The translations under genes and the position numbers were made by a program. A DNA stretch of 64,000 bases from Mytilisepta virgata (taxonomy: Eukaryota > Mollusca > Bivalvia > Mytilida > Mytilidae): positions 9,112,255-9,176,254 of the forward strand of contig CM051512.1 in NCBI GenBank assembly GCA_028015205.1, given 5' to 3'. Positions within the stretch are counted from its first letter, which is position 1. Each line of letters begins with the position of its first letter. This document shows positions 24,151-36,700 of this stretch, in pieces. The notes under the pieces were generated by a model. That model made no database searches and was not told where the DNA came from. It was given only the letters and a program-made list of their open reading frames with translations.

Positions 24151-24239
24151 CTGAATGTATTATGGAATAAATTTTAGTCCCCGAATCCTATAGTCATTTA
24201 ACTGTTCGCACTCTGACCAGCATAGTCATTAACGTACTG

Positions 24240-24560
24240 GTAGTAATAAAGAGGACAAATATACCTAGGGAGCGAATCAAAAAACGTAATGCATTGGACA
24301 TACAAACCCGAGAAGACAAATGAACAACCAAACGCACAACAAATAAACACTGAAAACTAAAAAGCAATGAACAACACGAACTTCTATAAAAACCAGGAGT
24401 GAACCCAGGCATCCGTCGTGAAGTTCAACAAAGACACTCCGGTGTAATTCACAAATCGGTGGAGGCACATGAAATGTTACGACAGTGGAAACAGGTCCAA
24501 CATCATCTTAGATATTGGAACACTGTAACGGTCAATCAGTTCGTGATGACGACCGTACAG
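24240..24560 (-). mobile_element. 3' tail of Penelope-like RT element, subfamily 1
   Basis: Minus-strand copy running from the last RT codons (ctaagatgatgttggacctg) through gtgcctccaccgatttgtga and the cctggtttttatag block to the terminal ggtatatttgtcctc. Nearly the whole tail is present; the RT core is missing. Confidence 0.85.
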
Positions 24561-25009
24561 TTCTGTTTAGTAAATATTTTGTTATATGAACGAAAGGATA
24601 TGGTGGATTAATTCTTACAAACATTTTCTTTACATGTATACAAGTTTAAGACACTGGATTACCTATTAGTGTGGTCAAAGATTTTCTTTAGTCAAATGGT
24701 TATATCTCTTAACTGAGTGATGCCCGGCTCCAACCATTGCAAAAAAGCGCCGTTAATGTCAAAGAAATTATTTCAGACTGTAATCAGTGTAGCTAAAATA
24801 TATACGAATGTAAACATCTTAGTAGATTCTAGTTCTCTTTATTTCTAACAATTTAACACGTCTGTGACTTAATACTAGGACTTACTGATTTTGTATATGG
24901 AATTTCTACGCTGACATTTAAAACATATTCCGTGATCTTAACAATTTGTGTTTCAGTTTTTTCAGTCAATGTTTTCTATGTGTTTTTTTATTCTCTTGAT
25001 TATATCATT

Positions 25010-25560
25010 GTAATTTTTGTTTTTATATATGGCACATCTCACAAATTCGCTTTGTTTTAAGATTGCGATCTTCTTTACACTTTTCCCTTTCATCTGGTGT
25101 ATTCGGACTTTTTGCGGATATTTAAAGATACCAAAGATATGGCGTACATATGTCATAAAGATTTATTCCACCATGTATGCACTATACAGCATGCCATTTA
25201 GACATTTACAGTCTGCCTGACTATATGTTAGAATAAAGATACAACTGTTTGTTAGTATTAAGCAGATAATTAGTCAAATGGCTGTAGAATACATGTATAC
25301 TTGACATAAACCTATTGGAAGTTTTTATTGATTATGTCTTGAATGGAATGTAAAAATGTCAAATATGAGGACAAAATCACAAACTTATCAACGTTTATTT
25401 TTTTAAGCTAAGGATTTGGTTGATGATATTTATTATTACTTATCACCAATTTTCATGTTCAAGAATTAGACGTTTACTTAATAATTTTGCATGGGGACTT
25501 TTTCTTCAATGGGTGCAACTGCAGGTTATTTCATTTTTGTTAAAATAGTATTCAAATTAA
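25010..25560. repeat. Diverged large-repeat block R1, copy 4
   Basis: Shares atggcacatctcacaaattc, ataccaaagat, ttaagcagataattagtcaa and gaatggaatgtaaaaat with the other R1 copies. Confidence 0.7.
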
Positions 25561-25669
25561 CTGCTATTGTTCGTGTTAAAAAAAAAACGTGTTAAAAATG
25601 CAGGATGACGCCCATTCAGGAATATCTCAAATAAAATGAAAGTAAAGATTAGTCTACCTTTTATTTCCA

Positions 25670-25930
25670 ATAGTAGTAATTCTAAAATAATAGAAATACT
25701 AAGGGTTCATTCCTTGTATTGCACATGATAGATCTCCTTAGCTAAAATTTGGCTTCCTATTTCGGTATTTTTGGTTGAGTACTTGTTGTTTAATATAAGT
25801 TTTGTTTTTGGTCTTCCAGATGTTTCGGTTTTAATGCTGCTGATGAGAGGCAACTCCTTGAAATGCGTCGTATACAGCATAGTATAAATTTACTATATCT
25901 AATATTTGTATCTTTGGATTGTTATTTTAT
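25670..25930 (+). mobile_element. Hammerhead-bearing repeat element, copy 1
   Basis: About 260 bp conserved as an inverted copy at 58015-58275. Shared words are gggttcattccttgtattgc, ttggtcttccagatgtttcgg, and, after the ribozyme, atatctaatatttgtatctt. No open frame is conserved. The ribozyme lies near its 3' side. I infer a non-autonomous retroelement, or the terminal repeat of a larger Penelope-like element. Confidence 0.7.
25833..25880 (+). ncRNA. Hammerhead ribozyme, three closed helices (family B)
   Basis: Core CTGATGA (25840-25846) and GAAA (25860-25863). Stem I is aatgctg paired with cagcat. Stem II is gagg-caact-cctt. Stem III is atgc-gtc-gtat, a true short hairpin. With this fold the cleavage triplet is ATA, cutting after A25874 (a permitted NUH site). 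All conserved core positions are present, so a self-cleaving RNA is expected if transcribed. Confidence 0.82.
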
Positions 25931-26199
25931 TACTTATTTTTTTTCCCACTGTTTAAATGCTTCAAATATTTAGACGGATTTTCCATTTTTTGTGTGCAAT
26001 TCGTTGACTTTTGTAAAAAGGATGACGTTATAACAAAAAGCAATATGATGCTGATTAACATATGCACTTTTTATTTCCAAAAACTGTGAACTATGTTACC
26101 AAATTGTTTATTCAAATTAACAGGTTATGTGGGACACAGTAGTAATCTCTTTTCACCATTTAAACGCCTATTTCAGCTTACTTTTGCATTACATCTTTT

Positions 26200-26945
26200 T
26201 TGCACAAAGTATAAAACCCGAATGTAAAGGAAAAGAAATTGACACTGTACAGAACGTCACTTATGTTCATCAGTTTTGTATTCAAGCACTTCTACCAAAT
26301 TTTAGTAGTCGTATATTGGAGAAACAAACATAAATTTGCATCATAGTCTTTTTTATTGTTCTTGGGAAATAACATAGCTGCGGAAAAATTGATAAATAAT
26401 ATCAGAAAAAATATTTTTAGGCATTAATCCAATATATCATGATGTATACCAAATTGACGCCTTTATTCAATTTATATAAAGAACAATTCGAATATTTTAA
26501 TATTCCTAGTATTAGATTACAGAGAGGTATATTGGAAATTATTTATAGACAGAAGAATGTCGTTATACTATATTTGATTAATCAACTGAAATTCCAAGGA
26601 GAACAGGGCCATAGAAGCAATGAAATATTTAATTTAAAATTATAATTGCCTTCGGTGTATTTTGAAAATAGTTAAGTAATGAATATGGCTGTCACAGAGA
26701 AATAAATTCCGACACTCGTTATTCATAAAATGGACAGAGTGACAAATGTTAATACATATGTATTTCAAACTCTGGCACACAGGATGACGAAGCATTTTAT
26801 GCAACAGGAATTCTATCGCTGGTCGATTAGTTTAATTAGCCTGTCAACACCTGGGCTGCGAGGTGAAATTCAGCTCTTGGCAAAGTTTGCTTGACTACGA
26901 TCGTAATTGACAACGATAGTCAGTTTTCTTTTTAGCACGAAAAAC
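26200..26945. repeat. Diverged large-repeat block R3, copy 3, with SINE relic
   Basis: Collinear with 18010-18725. SINE-related sequence occupies about 26815-26940 (ttcagctcttggcaaagttt). A small duplicated AT-rich flank follows. No supported gene. Confidence 0.7.
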
Positions 26946-27512
26946 TTGGGTCGAATCGATTTTGAATTGGTAAAATACTAAAGACACTGTCAACTTAATA
27001 ATAATTTATATAATAACAATAATAAATTTTGATAGGAAATGTTCGAAACATTCGATTCAACTTTATAATAAACGCGGAATATATGAATGTTTGCAGTTAT
27101 AAGTTAAACAAGGGCAAACAACTCTACATACTACATAGAATTACGGACGAAACCATGTATTTAATCAGTTCCCAACTGGCGTTTGATAAAAACAGTATCA
27201 TTTCACTATAAAAAAGTAAGTCAAACAGAATACATGTAGAAAAGTAATTCTTTCAGAACAAACAGTTTTTTTTATTTTATAAAATTGTTGGAGCTCTAAT
27301 AGCGTAGCTTCAAGTCGCAATAATCCTAAGCTAGCCGATATACAGATGTTTTTCACCTTTGGAAGTTTTTAAAGACTTCTTTTTTGTATTTACTTAATTG
27401 AAATGAGCTGTGTCAGAACGAATATCTGTATGTGATCGACGTAGGAACATGCTCTTTGGTCCGATTCTTCTCTTATATGCTCTTTGGTTAGATTGTTCTA
27501 TAATATCCTTGT

Positions 27513-27715
27513 CTAACCTTTGGTATTATGTAAAACAGAATGTGATCGTTGTTCCCTATGTTGGGCCTCAATTTCGTTTTTCACACAGCACTTGAAAGGT
27601 TTATATAACCCTGCAGGACATCTTTCTGGCCATAAAACCAGTAACACTCCTGCAAGTGTCAGACTTAAAGCTGCGATCTCCATTCCACTTAGATTTATTT
27701 TCTTGAACACATAAT
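27513..27715 (-). CDS. SLC35F-like, last exon (membrane segment 10 and tail)
   Basis: Acceptor ttgcag precedes 27715. It encodes YVFKKINLSG, then membrane segment 10 (MEIAALSLTLAGVLLVLWPE) and a ~35-residue basic cytoplasmic tail ending in HNTKG and a stop at 27513-27515. The length is 2 + 67 codons. Confidence 0.9.
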
Positions 27716-30700
27716 CTGCAACTATAAAAGATCTTTCATGTCATAACACAACATTATCACAATTATTGAAAATAATACATTTAGTTTCAGAACATTGTCA
27801 TTATTTGTAGAACATTGTCACTATTGTTTAAAACAATTCATGTCGAAACAGAACATTGTCACTATTGTTTAAAACAATTCATGTCGAAACAGAACATTGT
27901 CACTATTGTTTAAAATAATTCATGTCGCAACAGAGCATTGTCAATATTGTTGAAAATAACATGTAATATGATTTTAAAAAATGTTTTGGACTTTTTCCTT
28001 CATTTTATGTTTTAGCATTCTTTTGCCAATATCAGGTAATATAATATACTACCAAATTTATACAACAGAATGCGAAAGCATATACATGTATTACAACAAA
28101 TGGGCAAAATAATGCTAATGCATTAATATGAATGAAAAAGTCCATGATATATTAATCCAAATACTAGCCAAAATCGTAAGAACAGTTTCTTTCACAGCCT
28201 TTCTGGCCAGCTGCTCTTTGGGGTGCGAGAGATGGAACGGTAGTATTTCTAGTGCTTTAGATTTGTGATTTTGGTTTAGAATTTACTGTTTTGTTAATAG
28301 CATAACAAAACTGTCTGTGTTTTTCAGTGGTGCAATTCGCTTTTAAATTTGATTTGGTTTCAGGTATTTGTTTTATCCCTTACATTATGTTGATTCGATA
28401 TTGTCGGTTATTCGTGTATGATAAAAAGAGCAAAATTGCCCAGCACCTCTACAACCCCAAAATGACAGCACAATTTACATGTTAGAAGTAACTTATTATA
28501 TGTATATGTTTTGTATTTTACATGAAATTGTTATGGAATATTTATGTAGACATTAAAAATTTAATTTGATGTGTCACACCATTAATGCCAAACGTGTACA
28601 TTTTTTTATTCTTTTATATTCTCATTGACATGAAAAGGGTGATAGTGGATTCATTATAAACACAAAATCTCCAAATTATAAAGAAAGGAACAATGTTTGT
28701 ATTAACAATCTTTATCTTAAGCGAATACTATACGATAAACTCATTTTTCCTTAAAAAGGACAAATATATCTAAGGAGCAATCATGTTTTACCATGAGGTC
28801 TATATCTTTTTTTTCATTTACATTTGTGTACTCAAAGAGAACTGCACCTTCACGACTCAGATTTCACGGTATTTGAGACTTGATTTTGGTGTTAAATTGT
28901 ATACGTTTTTATATAATTTTAGATTTACAAATAAAACCTTATACATGTTTTACAAAAGGCAAGGTGTTTTGCAAAATGATTTCGAACATACACATGACAT
29001 AGACAGATAATAATCTGGTGACAAAGATCAATGCTTTATTAGAAAATTCTGCAAAATTTTACTAAATAAAAAAAATGAATGCTGATTCAGTGACTTTAGA
29101 TACGGGTATAAAAAATCCAATACTGATTTTGTTCTTTAAAATTTAGTATGATAAACTTGATTTCATATTTGTGTTTTGTGCTCTTTTATGTTCTGTCAGT
29201 TGGGTTGCTTTGATTGATTGGTGTTGACCTTTCCTGTTATTCAGTTTGTTGTTTTTTGAGGTTATCAACTTTTGTTAGCGAGAGAAAAAAAAAATAGGCC
29301 AACGTGCTTGTTATGGAGATATTTAAGAAAACCTCGAAGTTTGTAATACCGTTAGTTATTTCTTTGGAAAATATAATGACGTGACAATGTGCTTTATTAC
29401 CTACCCATGTTACTCTATCATATTCCCTTAAAGTTACAGTAAAAGCTTCAACACTGAGAAAAATCTCGCAGTATACCGCAAATTCAAGACCAGCGCCGTT
29501 TTCACTTTACTTACGTGTGCAGATCGGAATGCCTAAAGCAACACCAAATCCAAAGAATATCTTGTATGTCAGACCAATTGTATAATTCATCAATACATGA
29601 TAAACTACAAAGATATAAATAAATAAATTCTACAAATTGTAAAATGTTACTTCATCTCTGCAGCGCCCTATTGTTTCTGTTCCAAGTCAGGATTTTAGTA
29701 GATATTTGAGGTTTATTCACTTAGCTGTTAATCATCTCGATGTTTACAAAATGTTTTATATCACATCTATCAGTTTTATGATTGTCACTTAAGAGCCTTA
29801 CTTTTTTACGATATGTTCAAATGTTTAATAAAATTCTTTGATACCAATTTGATGCAAAAAATTTGCACATTTCATCGATTCACGACTCATCAGTTGTGCT
29901 GAAGACCTAACATGCTGAAAACCAACATTACATGCCAAACAGTTGAAGAGCAGATACATAATTGCCAAAATGACCAAAAGGGGTGAAGCCAAACCCATCT
30001 AAGGACAGAGCTATGCACGAGGGAGGCCCTTAGTTTTCATAAACTTTTCAGTTTTGTAACAGTGAATTTTATGTATCAATTACGGGCTAGTACCAAAATA
30101 CTAGCAACTGTGCAGGGGATACCCTCGGGAATTTGGAGTCCAACAGCAGCGGCTTCGATTCAGTGGTAAAAATAATTTTGTGCACATTGAAGACAGTAAT
30201 TCCGTCACCATCTCGCAAAGTTCACTGTACCACCTGAGCACAGTATGCATATAAATACTCTAAAAAGTAACCGAAAAAATATTAAATGAAATAAGAATTA
30301 AATACAATAGTGACAAAGCATACAAACCAATATTGATTACAACAAAAACTCATTTAAACGTCAACACACCCTGCATACAGTTCTGCAACTCGCAGATATA
30401 TCTGGATCCGCGGTAATCAATATCCATGTTTACCATCAGAACATGATTTCATATCAGTTTGTAATGGATAAAATGGATATTTCTTACCGCGGATCCAGAT
30501 TGATCCAGATTTATCCGCGGTTTGCAGAACTGTATGCAGGGTATGGTCAATTGTTGCTGGAAACAGATATGGTCGATGGTCGTTATAATGAGGTCTGACT
30601 GTACGTATGTTTTAATATAACATGTGCATACATTTCCATCATCTTATAGTTAGAACAAAATCCAAGCCAAAGTTGAGATGTTCCCCACCAACACACACAG

Positions 30701-33700
30701 AAAACATCTATTGTTCATCGGATATAAAATATATAGAAAATTGAACCTTACTTTTCTGTAGAGTAGGATCAGAAAACAGACCGTTCATTGTGAATAATAA
30801 CGTTTCTAGGATTTTAGACAGATTATAAATGAATGACATAATCAATAACATCAACAAATGTAAATATATTGCATTGATATTAAAAATTTTATTGCATGAA
30901 ACCTTACATAAAAACAATAAGGCTGTACCACAAACTTCCGGCCATGGGATCAGTGTGTCTGATATTCGTTCTGTATTCGTTAAAGATAATGCTACAACAA
31001 TGGGCCACATAAGTACAGAGGAAAAGAGACCTAAAACACAAACAACATTGTTCGATTTTAATATATTAAATTCTTGTCTCCAAAAAAAAAAGGATGTTGG
31101 TATAGTTCCGTGGTCGACATTTTGAAAAGTTTTTTCTTGCGCGTTTTATTATTTGTTTTTTCATACTTAGCTTTCCGGCTGAGTAGTTGTTGTTTCTCCA
31201 TTTATGATTATTGATCTACGATTTTTTTCTCCTTGTCATAAAGAATTATAAAATTAACCGGATAACAATATTAACTTAGAATTAAAGATATGTTGTATAA
31301 TAAACTGAATCAAATGTTTTGTACTAATAGGTACGTTTCTGCATGTCCAATAAAAGCCGGAAGTCGGAGTCGGTTATTTGTCCATATTTGCCCTCGACAA
31401 TCCGTATTGGCCCTCGAAAATCCATATTTTTGTTTGTTTGTTTGTTTTTTGTTTGTTTTTGTTTGTTTTAAAATATAAAATTCTTTTTATTTTTTTAAAA
31501 ATGTGTTATAAATAGATCATTACATGACATTTTCCCTATCGGCCCTGGTATCATCCCTCGACCCATATCCGACCTCGGGCTAAAGCCCTCGGTCTGATAT
31601 GAGAGTCTTGGGATGATATCAGGGCCGACTCTTCTGAATCATACTTCAAAATACTGTATTATAACAGTCCTATTTTACAATTTTCCTCAGAATTTCATAC
31701 GATGAACAAAACATTTATCCTGACATATAGCTTTTGGACAAATGAAAATTGCTCTGAGTTAATTAATTCTAAAAAAATTGTCAGTTCGAAAATATTAACG
31801 GTTCTTTATGTGAAAGTTCTCCGGAGTTTGTCAGTTTTTTCAATTTATCCCTTTGGTATTTGTTGAGTTTACTTGTAAATTACATGATACATTTAACTAG
31901 GTAAAGAACACAAAATACCTAGTACAGACAGAAATAATGATAATTTTCCAAATCCTGGTTGTCCAGCAAACTTCTTAAATAAAACCTGAAATTAGAATTA
32001 AAAATGCAATTAATGCTAATATTTGCTTATGGCTATTTATTATCTGATTGGTACCCACTCTTCCCAAGTTATTCTTGCTTACTGGGACAGGTGAACGTTA
32101 GAATTTGTAGTAAGATATATATGCAGAACTGCATCGTACAAACAAATATGTCATCATAATTCACAGCACGAAAATTGAAAATTGATCGCTAGTTTGTTAT
32201 TTATATCCACGACTAGAGTTGATAATTTGCATTATTGTATAGCAATGTAATATTCCACGTAGAACGTAACCATAATTTCAAGAAACAATCGGCATTCCAA
32301 TGCGAACCAACTGTGTTCCTCTCCTTGCCGATCTGTTTCTGTACTCATGTGAAGCCGACTTCATTCAAGTGTTACTACGGGAAAACAAAAAGAAACTAGC
32401 CCAATCCTTTAATTTCACTTTTCGTTATATAGATGATGTGTTGTCGTTAAATAACGACAAATTCCAAGACTTTCAACATCTTATCTACCCCAGTGAGCTT
32501 GAAATTAATGATACTACAGATACACCAAAGTCCGCTTCATATTTGGATTTGTTTCTTGAAATAGACTATGAGGGACATTTGAAGACAAAACTATATGACA
32601 AACGTGATGACTTCAACTTTCCTATTGTTAATTTTACGTTCTTGAGTAGCAATATACCAGCATCGCCTGCATATGGCGTTTACGTTTCTCAGCTTATCCG
32701 ATTTTCAAGGGCATGCGTGACTTGCCTGACTTTCGACAAAGAGGATTACTGCTGTCACAAAAGCTTCTTAACCAGGGTTTTATCAGGGATAAGTTGATGT
32801 CATCACTTAGGAAATTTTACGGTCGTCATCACGAATTGATTGACCATTACAGTGTTCCAATACCGAAGATGATGTTGGACCTGTTCCCATTGTCGTAATA
32901 TTTCATGTGCTTCCGCCGATATGTGACTTGCCCCTAATTGACTTTGTTGAACTTTACGACGGGTGCCGTATACGTAGCAGGAACTGCTTACCCTTCCGGA
33001 GCACCTGGGTTCAATCCTGGTTTTTATAGGAGTTCGTGTTGTTCATTGTTTTTTAGTTTTCTGTGTTTATTTGTTGCGCTTGTGCTTGTTCATTTTTCTT
33101 CCCGGGTTTGTCTGTCCAATGGATTACGTTTTTTGATTGCTCCTTAGGTATATTTGTCCTTTTTAGAATGCAATATTCCATGATATTGCACTCCATGCAA
33201 TACTGCTTTACAATTTGACGTCATTGAGGTAGAAAATAAACTTCTTTAACAATTAACAGATCTTGCTACTCTAAAAGGGTTATTGTATTGATATTGAGGA
33301 GTATTGTCCGTTGCAAAATATGATATTATTTTTCAAGTGATAACATTATTTGATATTTATGCGATAACACCATAATAATCCCTTAATAATCGCGATCGAT
33401 TTTGTTGTTCTATAGTGTTTGACGAAAAATAGCAATTAAGACGGCATCGTTCGTCTTCCCTGCTGAGTTTCTAGATGTAAACTTCTCAACAAATATTGTC
33501 GATCTCTCAAAGAAACTCAACAATAATCATGGATGTCAACATGTGAAATAATTCTTTATTCCTTATATTCTTTAGCCCCTTTGGTCATTTTGGCATTTTA
33601 TAATTTGCTCTTCAACGTTTTGGATTGTTGATTTGGTTTTCAACATTTTAGGCGTTTAGCACAACTAATGAGTCGCAAATCAACGAAATGTGCACATCTT

Positions 33701-36700
33701 GTGCATCAAAATTGGTATTAAAGAATTTTATGAATAAGGAATAAGCAACCAGCGTGACAACTTTGAATATTCAGGTTCTTATTCATTGTTGAAAACAACG
33801 AGTAAGTAATCTATGTATGCTTATACATTTCAAATAACAGATATTGATATATTTTGCTTTGATTAATATTTTATGCAATACCAGGCAAAGGTTTTTAAAT
33901 CGTCTAGAACACGAATCAGAAAGAAAACAATAGTAGCGACAGTGGGTGAATCGAGAGATGAAATTAATTTCTACAAATATATAGTTAAAATAAATCATAT
34001 ACGAAACATGAAATATTAAATCCTTGTGAACAGTATTTTTTTACATGACAAGGGGTATTATTAATTGCACAATTATTGATTCTATCGTATTACGTTCACC
34101 AGTCTGTAGGTCAGACGAGAGATATAATATTCAGTTTACGTAAAGAGGACACATATACCTAACAAGCACCCCCCCCCCCCCCCCCCAAAAAAAAAAAAAA
34201 AAAAAAACAATCCATCAATCCATTAGGACAGGCAAACTCGAGAAGACAAATGAATTACCACAAGCACAAAAATTGAAAATGAAAAAAAAAACAACAATGA
34301 ACAACACGAAATCCTATAAAAACCAGAAATAAACTCTGGTGCTCTGGAAGGGTAAGCAGTTCCCGCTCCTTATACGCAAGGTTCAACAAAGTCATCTGGT
34401 GTTACCCACAAATCGGTGGAGGTACATGAAATGTTACGACAGTGGGAACAGATCCAAAATCATCTTAGATATTGGAATACTGTAACCGTCAATATATTCG
34501 TGTTGACGACCGTAAAATTGATGACATCAACTTATCTATGATAAAACTCTGGTGCCGTGTTATCGAAGATGTCCTTAGAAATGTCTTAGGATTATCCTAA
34601 GACATGTCTTATGATGTAAAACCAAGTTATCTTAGGATATTGCTAGGTAGGAATAACTCAGAACCATCATAATATATTCCTTAAGAAAATCATATTAAAC
34701 GTGGTTTATTTCTTAAGAATAAAAGACTTTTACATTCGCTCTCTTGATATGTAAAAAATCCACAATAAAAACATTTCTAAACTGTAGGATTTATGAAGAA
34801 AACTAAAACGGAAGTCAAATAAATGAAACTTCAGCAGTGTATATACTGCAATATCATTATTTACATGCACATGATATATATCAGAGATTACAATCGTTAT
34901 TTAATGGAAAGCACAAAATACTTTAACAGGGTCCACTCGATACCTGTGATTTTCCATGGATATGTTCACAACTTGAGTTAAGCAAATTCCAACAAGTCTA
35001 TTTATTTTTTGTTATTTATCAAAATGAAATGAAAATACATACATATTAATTCATCATGAATAAAGTTTCGATGTGCAGGAAATATTTGATTTATAGTTTT
35101 GTGGTTCCCGATAGCAAACATGATATCTCTAGAGTTAAATACACAGCAGCCATGCTTGATGTTTATATTACAATAATTAATCCAAACTGTCAGGAACATC
35201 GTAGGATGGTCCTTCTACCTCCTAACTTTTAGGACAAAGTTTATGTCATGTCCTAACTTAGGATAGCTTCGATAACATGGCTTAAGACTATGACTGTCTC
35301 AGTCTTAGGACATCTTCGTTAACACAGCCCCTAGTATAAGGAGCTTTTGTGACATCAGAAATCCTCTTTGTCGAAAGTCATGGTAGCCCCAGCATGCATT
35401 GCAGATAAGCTTATCTGATAAGCTTAGAAATGTAGAAGCAATAAACAGGCATTTCGTAGCTCCACGAAAATGGTTGTAAACACGGAATCACACTGATGAC
35501 AATACATCATATTTTTCTGCAGTAAAACCCCGTAGAAAGTCAACCCAGATAAAGGGTATGCTCATGAGAATTGCAAGCAGCAGTGTAGATACCTTGTGTT
35601 GACGCAATTATAGCAGATATAAAGAGGACAGAATATCCCTTTTCTATGGGATTGACAAACAGTTTTAAAACTCAAAAGCATAGTTTATATAATGTTTTTT
35701 TATATTTAAAAAACAGCTTGAACGAGCTAAAATAATCAAAATTTGTGATTTGGTCAGATGCAAAGTTTTAATTTCAGCTTACTTTCTATATAAATGAAAC
35801 TACACTAAGTAATATTTTAAGTTAGAGCTGCTTTTATTTCAAATTTCATATTACTTCAAATAAATATAATTTGGAAACTAGGAACATTTCGCTGATGAAC
35901 TTGCGCATTTTTTTTTAGAGTAAATTTTATTTAATATTAAATAAAATTAATTATAAAATAAAATATTAATGTTCGGGATCAAATGTGTTAAAACTTTTAG
36001 ATTTTTTTAAACAACAAGTGTGTTTTTGATTTTATTTCAAAAGCAAATAGCACAACTTCTAAGTCAAAAATCGACGAAATCTGCGCATTTGTGCATTAAA
36101 ATTGGCATCGACGAGTTTTATTTTAACGTTTATAGACATGAACTTTTTAAATGGAGAATGAGTGAATATCAACGCCAACATGTTCAACTGTGAAGCAGAG
36201 GCAAAATATTCATAAAATGTTTAATGGCAAACTTTCTTCACCATCGACTTTTCTCTACGATGTTGTTGGAGTTTTATTCCTACAAACAAATTAAAAACTT
36301 CCCCTTTCTTTACGTGCAGACAGACCAATACCTTGTTTCCATTTACAATTAGCACTTAAAACGGTGCATTCGATTGATCATTAATTGCAAGATCAATATA
36401 AATGATTTACCGCTATGGAATATTACCATCAATGTGAAACTCTAGTTAATTGGATTGTTATTGATAAAAGTATACAAAGTGTAAGTGTCGGCAGAGAGCA
36501 ACAAATAGAGCACTTTAGTTCCATTATCCGATTGTGAAAAATTAACGATCTATAATCATTTATAACTTCAAGGATTTGTACTTTTAAAGCTTGAAATAGC
36601 AGACAGTGTACTTGTACAATTTAATTAAATGCACTGAAAATTTTAAATACCAGCAAAAACGTAGGAGTAAAATTTAAATCAGTTCTCCGGATGGTACAAT

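Larger units (their letters stand above)
34142..35395 (-). pseudogene. RT element, subfamily 1, interrupted by a nested DNA element
   Basis: Minus-strand tail from 34142 (terminal word) to the last RT codons (about 34550), then a 777-bp foreign element (34554-35330). The same RT codons resume at 35336 (gcttttgtgac ... gactttcgacaaagagg sense). A C-run/A-run expansion lies in its 3' tail at 34171-34207. Confidence 0.82.

Noticed and set aside
30708..31010. 100-codon minus-strand frame taken as a separate gene
   Set aside because: Only its first part (up to 30908) is the fifth SLC35F-like exon; the rest runs past the gtaagg donor into intron.
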